Assembly: GCF_008831285.2 (NCBI RefSeq)
Contig: NC_045151.1
Location: forward strand, 4,337,544 to 4,401,543
Length of the DNA stretch: 64,000 nucleotides
Direction: 5' to 3'
From: Nymphaea colorata
Taxonomy: Eukaryota; Streptophyta; Magnoliopsida; Nymphaeales; Nymphaeaceae
Position 1 is the first letter of the stretch; every line of letters begins with the position of its first letter. The translations under genes were made by a program, and so were the position numbers. The notes under the pieces are model-generated. The model was not told where the DNA came from. It did no database searches and was given only the letters and a program-made list of their open reading frames with translations. This document shows, one piece after another, positions 1 to 11,049 of this stretch.

Positions 1-1730
1 TTGCTTGGCCCAAAATCATTCGACTTCACCAAGGCCAATATTAAGGTGCAACACCCATGATCCTTGTCAGTTGGACTACACTTGGAAGACATACAACTCA
101 TTTTTGAAAACCTTTTTTTTTAATATGCATGTTAATGACTTATCTAATTTTCTTTCAAGCATAGAGAATTCTTTCTCTTTTCATTTAACTTTCATATTCA
201 CCATGCATTCATAAGATTACAATACCCCAACCACTCCTTTAGGAAACCTAACCAAAACATGATCGAGCCTTAATAATATGGTAATAGAGTTAGACTAAAA
301 CTTGAGATTAACTTGTGTTTCAAAAGATATCTACTAACTTTCTTTACTTTACAAATGGTCATTTCATTAAAGCATTTTTATAAGATTTTATCAAAACTCT
401 TCTTTCAAAAATTGACTTATTTTTTTTTACTTTAAATGATTATTACAAATCAAATGATTCATTAGTTAAGATTATTTCTTCTAAAATGTATCTCTTACCA
501 TTTTATCAAACAAAAATTATCAAACTTTCTTTTCCAAGCCTAATGACAATTTTCTTATTTTAAGGATTGACTCTTACATCTTCTTTTGCTTTATAAAATT
601 TTAAATTTCTAAAACACTTTAACATCTTTACCATCCACCACATTGAATTTAAGTTGAGGAAATGCACCAAGAATGAAGAATTCCACAGAAAAACTAAGCC
701 TCATACCAATGGCTGGTGGACCCCTTTTCTAGTTTGCAAAACAATTTCTCACTGGTGAACCAAAAGAAATTTTGGGATGCAAACAATATGGCTCTGTGGT
801 GGAAATTTCTTCTCATAAATGGAACACATGATATTGATTCTTAATTCTATATCATTATGGATATAAAACGCTTGACTTATATCATTATGCAATGTGATCT
901 ATAAACTAGTTGTACTTCTGATCTCCCCACTAGATTTATTCACCATCCGTGCATCTTGCTCTTGAAGTGGTCAACAGCTTGGATAAGGGCATATAGAACA
1001 ATTTTTTCTTCTCAAACTAGATGTTTCAAAAGCTTATGACAAAGTGAGATTGTCTTTCTGCACTTTGGGCTTTCTTATTTGGGATTTTGTGAGGATTGGG
1101 TGAGGAAAAATATGACTTTGTTTCTCCTGATTTCTTTGTTGTTGCCTTTAAGAAGTGAGGGAACACTTTTTGTGAGGTTGATGACAAGGGGACCCTCTCT
1201 CTCTTCTCAAATTAGATGTTCCAAAAGCTCATTTCTCATGAATATGGAAAATGTAGCGGTGTTTGGGTAACAGTAAGAAAGTGAAAATTTGGTAAGAGTA
1301 TTGAGGATAGGGGATTCTAGAACAACTAGTCAGCAAGATTATTTTATAAATTACAAAGTCACATGCAAGCTACAGTGGAGGAGTTCTTACCCACAAGCAA
1401 TAATTTCTCTCCAGAGTTATATTTTCTATGTCAGTCTAGTTTCTTATTAGTTCTTCTTCTCTTATTGATTGTGATGATGTTCTGACATGAGGTACTCATA
1501 ATTTCATTAACTTGAGATGAAATGGATATGAAATCAAAAACAGTAGACCGCGAGATCCAGGGGTGAAGCGAGCAATTTTTTTAGGAAGGGCTGAACAGTA
1601 TTTGCAAAAATTATACAAGGGCCAAACAATATTTTTCAAAATTTTACATAGGCCAATTTAAAATTTTTTAAAATTAAGTATCATTTCTTTTTCCAAAACA
1701 TGAGGGGGGAGGGGCCATGGCTCCTGTCAG
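1..1730 (+). mobile_element. Decayed LINE-like retroelement segment, copy A
   Basis: This stretch matches, in the same order and orientation, the longer segment at 15,436-17,765. Shared landmarks include the opening (CCAAGGCCAATATTAAGGTG), the 'gaaattttgggatgcaaac' block near 765, and the 3' block at 1507-1722 that runs into a G-rich string before CATGG. At 1014-1046 one frame reads KLDVSKAYDKV, the first conserved block of plant non-LTR (LINE) reverse transcriptases. The frame at 1079-1130 continues GFCEDWVRK, which corresponds to the block after it. Stops and frameshifts interrupt everything, so this is a dead copy. The 5' limit lies outside the window. Family assignment rests on the RT motif and on the better preserved second copy. 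Confidence 0.7.
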
Positions 1731-3200
1731 CTCCCCCACCTTCTGCTCCAGCCTAAATCCTTACAATAAGATTATTTGGCAATGTACTTACTATCATGGG
1801 TGTCCCTTTACATTGATGTATCACCAGGATTGGCTTCCTATTAATGGGCCATACTTGTGTTCATACATCCAGAAATTGGAATTTAAGGCGACAGCACAAA
1901 TATTCACTAATCTTGACTAAATTGTGATCAACATTCAATAATTCAATAGCAAAAAGCATAGTTATAAAAGCTCTCGGCTGTCTAGTTATCAATCAATATT
2001 TTTCACATGGGCTATGCTCACCTATTTTTGTAATTGAACAGAAAGAAGTAGATCAATGGCAAAAACATTCAAAAATTTTAACTTCCCATATTTATTCTTC
2101 ACCATGAAAGGCTTCAAAACCACTTGTCCAGTCGCTTTAGTGTTGCATCTAGAAAAGAAAGAAAAAAAGGAAAAAAAAAAGATTGGCCCACAAATTTTAA
2201 TAGATTTAATTTTAGGCAGTTGACATTTCCACGTTTACGAAATCCCAACCATGAAAATCCAATCTACATTAGTAAATTTTTCAAACAAACAAAGCCCCTT
2301 ATCATGCATATCTAACTTTAGTTTTCTTTTGATTTGGAAACATGGTGCCTACCAAGATAATATTTTCCACATATCACTTGCTTTTTCATTCATAATAATA
2401 TGGGGAAAATGGAAAAGTGAGTTGTGAACAAGGTTCGCGTCGAGAAAAAAGAAAAGAAGTGAGAGAAATGTTTGAAAATGGAAATAAATCGGCTTGTTGT
2501 TCACTCTACGAAAATGGAAAGAGAAGGAAGACGAAGGTAGTGCTCTACAGGCTGGCAAGGTCCATGATTGGTGTTAAATAAATCCGAAAAACTTCCCAAT
2601 CCACAAACTTCTACATCACCTACACTTCCTCTATCCCATCCAAGTTTCATGATTTGACCATTGACTAGATGTACAACTTGTTCGTGCCACGAGGGAATGC
2701 AATCGACCTTGCCAAACTTAAGACAGGCCATCCCAATTATGAAGAGACAAAGCTGATGATGTCCAGGACTCATACTAATCCAGTTGAGCTGTTTTATTTC
2801 AACAAACTCTGTTTGACAGAACTAAGAGCTCAGAATGGGATGTGAAAGGTCTCTCTAACCATAGCAACAGGGCATGAACAAGTGGCACGAGCCACACAAA
2901 GTTGGCTCAGACCAATTACGTACTCAGGGTTAGGTTTTGTTACTAGTCTTTTGACCTATTTCCTTTCAAGTGGGTTTTTTTTTATTTCATTTTGTAGAAG
3001 TTAGAGCAAAAGAATAGAGAAAAGCGTCACTTTGGATCTTTCTTGATAAGAGTGTAAAATTTATGATTTTGACTCCCTAAAGTCTATCGATAGTGGCCCC
3101 TCTTTTTTTTTTAAGACAGTCATTCATTTTTTTAAGAAATTATTTGTTTTAAAATTTTAATTGTGTCTCAGCATTATAATTTTTCTTGCTTTAAAACAAT
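1731..3200. other. Intergenic, no recognised gene
   Basis: AT-rich sequence. The ORF at 1717-1920 starts inside the G-rich tail of the LINE-like segment and shows no known motif. The minus-strand ORF at 2501-2773 is listed separately. I see no tRNA, no convincing exon and no long microsatellite here. Confidence 0.5.
2501..2773 (-). other. Unrecognised 90-codon open frame, possible exon or relic
   Basis: A minus-strand frame of 90 codons with fairly ordinary amino-acid composition; one stretch reads PSWHEQVVHLVNGQIMK. I do not recognise a family. No splice sites, start context or neighbouring exon support a gene, and the surrounding sequence is AT-rich and non-coding in appearance. It may be chance, or a remnant of a coding exon. 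Low confidence. Confidence 0.15.
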
Positions 3201-3612
3201 AAGATACATATAAAGATTTTACACGTCCAAGTGACATATGGATATGCTCCAGTGCTGAAATCTATAAAATTTTTAAAAGATTCTTGAAATTGATTGGTGG
3301 ATCAAATATTCTGTCGTTATAATTAAAAAGCAAGCTGCCAACTAGGACCTTATATGACGCACCACAAAGTATGCACACAAAGGTAACAATCTAATGAAAA
3401 TTTCTAAGATACATATAAATATTTTACACGTCCAGTGACATATGGATATGCTCCAGTGCTGAAATCTATAAAATTTTTAAAAGATTCTTGAAATCTGATT
3501 GGTGGATCAAATATTCTGTCGTTATAATTAAAAAACAAGCTGCCAACTAGGAACCTTATATGACGCACCACAAAGTATGCACACAAAGGTAACAATCTAA
3601 TGAAAACTTTCT
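3201..3612. repeat. Recent 205-bp direct tandem duplication
   Basis: Two near-identical copies lie head to tail: 3201-3405 and 3406 to about 3612. Both begin AAGATACATATAAA, contain GACATATGGATATGCTCCAG and ATGACGCACCACAAAG, and end AATCTAATGAAAA. They differ by only a handful of single-base changes and indels, so the duplication is young compared with the decayed repeats around it. No coding potential is evident; the 63-codon minus-strand frame inside copy 2 is not supported. Confidence 0.93.
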
Positions 3613-4481
3613 GCTGTATAATGAAAGGCCATGAGTTTTTTCATGGCCGCATTATAAAAGAAGGTGACGACTTTTACAGCATGAGCTGCTTGTTTTCTTT
3701 GACAAAATTTTACTTCTTGTGATATTAAGTGATAATTCCTGTAGCGTCTTTGTTTCTGTTCTGTTCGGCTAAAAGGAAAGACTTCAAAGTCCTTTTTTTT
3801 TAATTGTGAAACTATAGAACAAAGGGCATAAAGTTCTTTTTAACCCTTACGTAGAGGGTTGCTGAGAGATCTCAAAGATGAAGTTAGGAATTTTTTGTTG
3901 TAGGAACCAAACTATAGTATCTAAATTTTTACAGAACCAGAGATATAGTTTTCTTATTTTATTTTATACAGGATAAACTAAAATATTTAAAATTAATAAA
4001 TAACTTTTTTTATTTTTTTAAAATCCAAGAAGAAATACAGCCTCTACCAGGTCCCCCTGCCTCGAGACTCCCTCTCTCTGTAATTTTGTTGGTCAAAGCC
4101 TTTGGTCCCCATGACTGAGGGTTGCTCTTTGAGAATGAAAAGTGAAAAAAAACAGAAGAAAAATTTTATCGTATTTTTATAATTAAAATTTACAAAAAAA
4201 AATTGCCCCACCATTTTCAAGGTTGGACACATCTGATTATGGACCTGATTTTGAACTGTAGCTAGTAAAAAAGCATTGTGCCATTACTAATCAAATTCGT
4301 GTTCCTTTATGTTTTATGCCATATTCAGTCCCGAGTCAACTTTGTGTTACGGAGATGCAACCTGATTATGTCTATATTTGGGATCATATGCTTCTTGGAT
4401 CCAAATTCTTTTGAAAAGTAGAGCCTACATCTGAATCCCAAGTCCTCCCAGAATCCAAACCACTGGCATCCATAGTTACGC
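3613..4481. other. Intergenic, AT-rich
   Basis: AT-rich sequence with several A/T homopolymers (for example near 3798, 4150 and 4195). A 62-codon minus-strand frame at 4044-4232 is made mostly of low-complexity Phe/Lys codons and is not credible. Nothing else recognised. Confidence 0.5.
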
Positions 4482-4858
4482 ATAGGGATGCCTATATGTC
4501 TGCTTTAAATAGAAAATCTAATCGATCTATTACGAAGAATATGAAAAAGAAAAACATATCCTATTAAAAAGTAGGATTGAATTCAGCTTTAGTAATTGTG
4601 TTCCAATCACATTTTGGATATAAATAAACATCCGGTTGGATTTGGATATGGATTTGAATCAGATTTTTATTAAGAAAATATCCTATATCTAATGTTCTTA
4701 CATTTTGAAAATAGGTCAAATTCAGTTCAAAATTTGTATTCAGATATGAATATGAAAATTATATTCAAATAAATTCAGTTTGCGAAATAGGATTCCAGAT
4801 TTGGATTTAGATATGGCTAAAGGTAAATCCAAGTTGACTATGATCCATTGACATCCCT
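4482..4858. mobile_element. hAT-type MITE (non-autonomous), degenerate
   Basis: The left end reads TAGGGATGCC and the right end reads GACATCCCTA, giving imperfect terminal inverted repeats of the TAGGGATGTC type common in plant hAT elements. The interior is rich in 'ggatttggatatgg'-like words. It shares an internal block (AATATCCTATATCTAATG) in inverted orientation with the element at 12,127-12,515, so the two belong to one family. I could not find a clear target-site duplication for this copy. No transposase is present. Confidence 0.6.
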
Positions 4859-5240
4859 AATTGTGGTTGAAGGGGTAGCTTTGGCCTTCCTTCCTTTCTT
4901 TCTCCTTTGGCAGCTTTGACAAGTAGTGAGTTAATGGTTTCTTTTTGTGAAAAATGCCTGAAAGATAGTTGGGACTGCCACATGTTTTCATCATTTTTTT
5001 CTTTTTGCTCTTTTCCCTTACATACTTCTCTCGGCACAATGGTAGAAACACATCGCGGTTGGTGTGGGCTGGCTTCCGACACCGACCCATTAAAATTTTC
5101 ATTGAAGCAATGAATACTTTCTACATTTATACAGAGAATTATAACTTACACAAACAACACTTTTAGTGCATTTTTTTTTTGCTCAAAGAAAGTGTGTCAA
5201 ACGACTATAGCTTATGTAAGCAACATAATGTAAGATGTTA
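4859..5240. other. Intergenic with overlapping spurious ORFs
   Basis: Four short ORFs overlap on both strands between 4807 and 5166. None has a motif I know, and overlapping frames on both strands argue for chance openness in a pyrimidine-rich tract. No gene called. Confidence 0.4.
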
Positions 5241-6206
5241 CTTGTCATTGAAATTCTCTAACCATTATAGACATGCAATGTGCACTCGATTACGGCTCTC
5301 TATAAGCTAGCGAACCATGTTCATAATATTGTTGAAACGACAAGTTGCCACCACTTAAAGGTGAAGGGGTGCAATTACTCAAATACGTGTAAAAAATAAA
5401 CATGGTCTTTGATAAAAATGGTTTTAAGTGGCAAACACTAGATAATAAGTTCGATTGTAGTGCATATCAAAAACATGAAGAAACAATGCATTTGTTGAAA
5501 TGGAAATTTGCACCACTTAAAGGTGAAGGGGTGCAATTACTCAAAAACGTGTAAAAAGTAAACTGGTCTTTGATAAAAATGGTTTTAAGTGGCGAACATT
5601 AGCTAATAAGTGTTGGATAATGCATATAAAAAACGTGAAGAAGCATTCTATCTATATGCAAATAAAATAAAAGTACAAAATAATTATGGCTTAGGGAAGT
5701 GACATAGTTTAATGTATTCTATTTATGTGGAAAGAAAAAAGCATCAAACATTTATAGCTTACGCAAATACCATTATAGCACACAATATGCACTTGGATGC
5801 AGCTCTTTATACGCTAGCAAACCATGTTCATAATATTGTTGAAACAGCAAGTTGCACCACTTAAAGGTGAATGGGTGCAATTACTCAAATACTTGTAAAA
5901 AATAAACATGGTCTTTAATAAAAGTGGTTTTAAGTGGTGAACATTAGCTAATCAGTGTCGGATTAAAATGCATATCAAAAACTGAAGAAAGAATGCATTC
6001 TATCTATAAAATAAAAGTACCAAATAATTATGGCTTGGGCAAGTGTCATAGTTTAATGCTTTCTATTTATATACAAAGGAAAAACATTAAACATTTATAG
6101 CTTACTCAAACACCATATTTTAAGAGATTGAACCTAATTAAAATTCTCTAACAATTATAGACATGCAATGCACACTCGGATGCAGCTCCATATAAACTAG
6201 CAAACC
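5240..6206 (+). repeat. Degenerate tandem repeats upstream of the terpene synthase
   Basis: A core starting CACCACTTAAAGGTGAA and continuing through GGGTGCAATTACTCAAA and GGTTTTAAGTGG occurs three times, at about 5348, 5512 and 5853. Copies 1 and 3 also share upstream sequence (AACCATGTTCATAATATTGTTGAAAC), about 508 bp apart. A further partial copy of the outer unit (ATTATAGACATGCAATG through AACTAGCAAACC) ends at 6206, about 70 bp before the terpene synthase ATG. The core is palindrome-like at its edges (CCACTTAAAGGTG). No coding signal. The array therefore forms the immediate upstream region of the gene. Confidence 0.85.
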
Positions 6207-6276
6207 AATCATGAGAAAAGTCATCCAAGAGCCTGTGAAAGTATTCGGCATTCAACAACAAATACACACTGTTCTA

Positions 6277-8731
6277 ATGGCTGCTCATCTTGCCTCCCTT
6301 TCCACTCCTTTCGTTACTTCCCCCAAGCTTGCTCCTAATAGTAAGGCTGGGTTCAAGCCATGGAGCACCACCCTTGTGAGATGTGAGCCAAGGGCTGAGG
6401 GCTGTGGTAGGTTTGCTGCTCAAAGGAGGCCTTCCAGATACCAGCCAAGTACATGGAACTATGACTTCATCCAGTCCATTACCAGTGCAACATCAGTAAT
6501 TTTCCATACCTCTGATCTGACTATTATTTTGTTTATTTTGGTATTATGATGTGTTCCTAATTCAAAGACATGAAAATGAAAGCATATAGAAACATAAAGG
6601 ACCAGAGTTGAAGAATTGAGAAGAGAAGTCCAACAACTTATAACATCTACAACTGAGCAAGTGGCTCAGTTGGAGCTCATTGATTCACTCGAACATTTAG
6701 GTGTAGCCTATCACTTTGAGAGTGAGATCAGGCGATCACTAGATGCCATATCCAGGAGCACTAGAGGATTTGAAGACCTCTACTCTTCTTCACTTCGGTT
6801 CAGAATTCTGAGGCAACATGGCTATAATGTTTCTGCAGGTATACATATATATATACACATGTGTTAGTTCCAAAATATTGACTCAATAATTAGTTCTTAA
6901 TATAGACTATCTATCACAAATGTGTTAATTGACATAACCATTAAAGTTTCTTTTTGCATTTCATAGAGTGCTTTAGTAGATTTCGGGAACAGTCTGGCCG
7001 GAAGCATCACAACTAGCCTGTGAAGGAGAAACTGTGTTGGAAGAAGCTCCGGCCTTCTCTTCAGAGCATCTTAGAGCAAGGATAAGCCGCATGGACCAGA
7101 GGATGTCTCGACAGGTACAGCGTGCTCTGCAGGTTCCGCTCCACAGAAGGGTTCGCAGGGTGGAGGCCCGAGAGTATATTGACACATTCGAGAGAACGGA
7201 CCGTAGAAGCCAAGTGCTGCATGAGTTCGCTAGGCTGGACTTCAACATGGTGCAGACAATCCACCAAAGACACCTCAGGGAGTTATCTGGGTACAATTCA
7301 TTCTTGCACTTTTGCTTAAATAACTTGGTTAATAGTTGATAATAATGCAGCAACTAATGCCATTCTATGCATATATGTATACCTGTAATGAATATCATGT
7401 ATGTTACATTGTTGCTGGTCTGCATCATTGGGTCCACTAATAATCAACCATGAGTCGTTTGTTTTGGGTGTTTGTTGGTGGTGGAGGGACTTGGGCTTGG
7501 GCGAGCACATTAGCTTCGCCAGAGATAGCCTGGTGGAGAGCTACTTCATGGCGGTGGGGAAGATGCATGAGCCACAGTTCTCACAGTACAGGATGCAATT
7601 CGCCAGGGTCTCCTACTTGATGGCCACCGTTGAGGACATCTTCGGCGAGCATCAGTCTGTTCAGGAGCTCGAATGCTTTGTGCAAGTTGTTGAGAGGTAA
7701 AGGATGATTATGGTTGGTAAATTAGAGGTAGCAACTCTGTCTCTAGTTTCTGCTTCACATTGTTAGGAACCAATGTGGGTGCTGTATATTGTATATACGC
7801 AGGTGGGATCTTCAAGCGGCAGAGCAGCTGCCACAGTCACTGAGGGTCTTCTATGCGGCTGTCTACAACACAACCAACCAGATCAGCTACACTGTTCTTA
7901 GGAGGCATGGCCGTGATATAACTTCACACATGAGGAGAGCAGTACCACACTTTCTTTATCAAATCTTTCTTCTACTCTTCACATCATCACATTAGTATAT
8001 TAGCTTCACTTTCTAATTGACTTGCTCTCTTCTACTCTTGCGCAGTGGGTGAGTGTGTGCAGAGATGACTTGGTTGAGGCAAGGTGGCACCATGCCCAAC
8101 AGACACCAAGGCTAGAGGAACATTTGAGCAACATCCGGGCAGCCATGACCAGCCCTATTCTCCTCCCTGCCTACTTCTTCCTCTCCCAAAACATTGAGGA
8201 ACAATCCATCCAGCAGCTGCAGTCTGAGTCCAACATCATCAACTTGTCATCGATGATAGTTCGTCTCTCGGCTGACCTCCAGAGATCCAGGGTTAGTTTA
8301 TTGTATTTTGTGCTGGTTAACTAGTAATAACTTCTGAGTTGACAGTGTTCTTGTTCTGTTTTTCTGTTTTAATTGGCTGATGATCTTCTCTTTATATGTT
8401 GAACACTTGATCAAAGGTTGGATTCAGGAGAGTAAACCTGCCTAGATCGGTCCAGATTTATATGAACGAGGCAGGGGTAGCGGAGGAGCAAGCACGGCAG
8501 CACATAAGGAACTTGCTGAGGAATGCATGGAGGACGCTGAACAGGAAGCTGCTCTCTGCTCAGCAGCAGCAGCAACAGATCGCCTTCTCTCGTTCCTTCA
8601 TGAACGTGGCTCTCAACATTGCGAGGGTCTCCCAGTGCATGTATGATTATGAAGATGGCGTCAGTGCCTTGGAGCATGAGTCCATGGACCATATCTACTC
8701 TCTCATTGCCGAGCCCATCCAGACTGCCTAA
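6277..8731 (+). pseudogene. Terpene synthase (RRx8W type, probably plastidial), disrupted
   Basis: Class III plant terpene synthase layout. Exon 1 from 6277: MAAHLASL, a Ser/Thr/Ala-rich plastid-like leader, then RRPSRYQPSTW (RRx8W) at 6424-6456; its donor is unclear, with GT at 6474 the only one fitting the phase of exon 2. Exon 2 is 6600-6838, exon 3 6967-7290, exon 4 7478-7696 (219 nt), exon 5 7803-7941 (139 nt), exon 6 8046-8291 (246 nt), exon 7 8417-8731, ending EPIQTA and TAA. Exons 4-6 have the family's usual sizes and phases. Family hallmarks are clear: LPLHRR, LDFNMVQ, WWRDLGLGE, FARD, YMNE, ARVSQCMY. Defects: exon 3 is about 54 nt short with a frame change and an in-frame TAG after REQSGRKHHN; the exon 4 acceptor reads TG instead of AG; DDxxD is EDIFG (7632-7646); the NSE/DTE motif is ADLQRSRVG. 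Such enzymes normally cyclise prenyl diphosphates with Mg2+; this copy should not. I infer a pseudogene, although the late exons remain open. Confidence 0.9.
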
Positions 8732-8822
8732 GCAACTCACCAGTGTCGCTGTTTTCCCAATCTATCAACCATGTTGGTGCCCATTACCCGAATCCTACTT
8801 ACCATGCTATGTATCATTATGT

Positions 8823-8828
8823 AATAAA
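8823..8828 (+). promoter_or_regulatory. Candidate polyadenylation signal of the terpene synthase
   Basis: AATAAA lies 92 bp after the stop codon at 8729-8731, a normal place for a plant near-upstream element. It precedes a CT/GT microsatellite. Supported by motif and position only. Confidence 0.45.
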
Positions 8829-8857
8829 ATGGGTACATTAATAAATTAAATTCAGTA

Positions 8858-8870
8858 CTCTCTCTCTTTA

Positions 8871-8907
<37 letters not shown>
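8858..8907 (+). repeat. Compound (CT)n-(GT)n microsatellite
   Basis: Runs of CT with one TTTA interruption pass directly into a GT run. It lies just downstream of the terpene synthase. The open frames that cross it are low-complexity artefacts. Confidence 0.9.
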
Positions 8908-9121
8908 CACATGTATGCACACAGTCATAATTTCCTTTATATCCCTACACCTCATAAATCACTTCTTGTGGTCACCTCTAAAGATTTGGAACCATCCACC
9001 TTTAGTCAAGCCATTAAGCATCAATGTTGGTGTGACGCCATGGCTGCTTAATTTAAAGCACAAGAAGAGAATGAAACATGAGATTTGGTGCATACTCTAA
9101 AAAATGTAAAACCCATGCAGA

Positions 9122-9840
9122 ATGGTCCAAGGCTTTCTTACCTTGTTCCATGAAGTTAAAGGATCCTTCTCCCTTTTGCCGAGCTCAAGCCTTCAGCTGT
9201 CGTCCAGACCTTTGTCACCCTTGTTGCTGGAAAAGGGCTTGCGACCTGCAAACTTGAGGGCTGCCGGTAATAGTTCCAGCTTCCTCTGGAGGTTGACGAT
9301 ATCGCCTTTGGCTTCCAAAATAACAGAAAGAGCGCTTCTGCAAGTATGCCCATTACTAACGCCAACCTCCCCTGTTTCTGGGTAGACGGGAAGAGTAGAG
9401 GAAAAGAATCAGAAGTGAAGAAATTAGGCAAATTAAGGAAGAGATCAAACTTACAAAGTGAGCAAGTGCGCATGCACCCCTCTAATTAGGTCCACCGCTG
9501 CCGTGGTGGAGAGTACAAAAATACAACAAGACTCTCGCTTTCTTTTAACTCAGAAAATTAAATTTCTCAAGTTGCTGAGTTTATGAGAGGATTAATCTTT
9601 AAGGGTCCATTTGTTTGCCTCCAATCAGAAGCTCTACCGATTTTCGACTATGGTGAGCCCATAGGCTTCTATGCACACTGGCAAAGTCCCATATATTTTT
9701 TCTGCTAAACAAATCTGGGAAAAATGTATAAATCCCAATCTTGTACGCTTCCCTTTTCTCACGTTTGCAGATTTCTTTTTCTACGGTTTTCATCTATCCT
9801 ATTTTATTATGTAAAAAATTTGGATATGTGATCTTGTTTT
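9122..9840 (-). pseudogene. Relic of the 5' end and promoter of a CNL resistance gene
   Basis: The minus strand shares blocks in order with the 5' part of the CNL gene at 27.15-27.81 kb. Near 9360-9440 the plus strand reads CAACCTCCCCTGTTTCTGGGTAGA, then a GAAG-rich stretch, then GAAGAAATTAGGCAAA, matching 27,177-27,257. Near 9705-9835 words such as AAATCTGG, AAATCCCA, AGATTTCTT and ATTTTATTATGTAAAA recur as in 27,673-27,800, upstream of that gene. A minus-strand frame near 9220-9340 reads SVILEAKGDIVNLQRKLELL, plausible for the start of a coiled-coil domain, but it stops soon after. No NB-ARC follows; terpene synthase 3' sequence lies on the other side. I infer a truncated duplicate of the CNL 5' region. 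Confidence 0.55.
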
Positions 9841-11049
9841 TTTTTTCTTTTCTCAGAATCACAAAGCTTATTTAGATATGTGGCTTGGGCAATTTATGGG
9901 TTTTGCACCAATGACTGGATAATAAGACACAACTCTAACCTCCTGCCCAAAATTGCTGACCCAAGACGAGAACGGGAGAGAGGAATGGATATGTAAGTTA
10001 CTGGATGTTAAAAATATTTTCTTCCCATACAAACTAACTTATAACAGATCGTCTTAAAATTAAGTAATTCGGTATATATCCAATTGGATAGTAAATTCAA
10101 AATAAAACAAAGCTGAATTTATATATCCAAATCCAAATTTAAATATCTGAGTCCAATGCATAGTTAAAATCGGAGTTTGAATATACATCACATCCAAAGT
10201 TATTACAACTAAAAATGTTCTCAAAGTTCTAGATCTGGACCCGGTTCAAAGTAAGGGTGTTTTCATATACAACAACCATCTTTCATGTTTTTATGATGTA
10301 ATCTTCTCACCCACCGTTTTGCGTAAGGCGAAGTTTACAAACTCTCTCAGTGCCTTGTGTTGCCCTTTAGTTTATAAAGGAGCTAAGAGGGCGTTTGGCA
10401 ATAGAGACACTTAGTGAGTGTCCCATAAATCTACAGCAAAATTATAGAAGGTTCATTGGACACTAGAGCTATTGTTTCATAAACCTTTATGAATTTTCTG
10501 GGCAGATTCGTGGAACCTTCACAATCAATGCTACCCCTTAAAGGAACACATTGCTCACGTGCACTTATTCATTATTTATTAAAACATGAGAACGACATCT
10601 TTCAATTAATAAATTTGTTTACACAACAATTTAAGAGCAACAAGTATTTCCTAATCAATGTTCTAATAGTTTGAAAATTCTTAGAAGGTGCAATCACACC
10701 AAATTTTCTAAAATTCAATATTTATCATTTTTCAAACATTTCATGTTATCAACTGCCTGCCCCACTTCCAACTATATAGCAAACTTGGCCAAAAACCCAC
10801 CAAATGGGTGTCCCTTGCAAAAATACACCCCCCATCGCCACCGTCTCCACAAGGAGCGGAGAAATCCTGCATTTCTTTACCACTCACGCTGTCCAGTTCT
10901 TTCTCTTCACCATGTCCTGCAAGTTTATCTGAAGATCCCGGAGAACAAGATAAGGAGGTGAGGGAGAAGACGGCATTTTAGAAGTGCCGCAGCTGCTGTG
11001 GCCCAGACAAGCCATTCCAGGCGTGACTTTCTCTGGAGCGCGTTTTTGA
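9841..11049. other. Intergenic, AT-rich, scattered repeat words
   Basis: Between 10,070 and 10,230 the sequence is rich in 'atccaaat' words like those inside the hAT-type MITEs but without clear ends. At 10,388 it reads GAGGGCGTTTGGCAATAGAG, typical of the ends of plant MITEs, but I found no partner end. 10,800-11,040 is less AT-rich and may be 5' sequence of the Copia remnant. No gene recognised. Confidence 0.4.

Noticed and set aside
6973-7353. 126-codon minus-strand ORF
   Set aside because: Antisense shadow of terpene synthase exon 3, whose family motifs are clear on the plus strand.
8411-8740. 109-codon minus-strand ORF
   Set aside because: Antisense shadow of terpene synthase exon 7.
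9156-9473. 105-codon minus-strand ORF as a real gene
   Set aside because: The CNL-like reading of this stretch lies in a different frame and stops early; the long frame has no motif.
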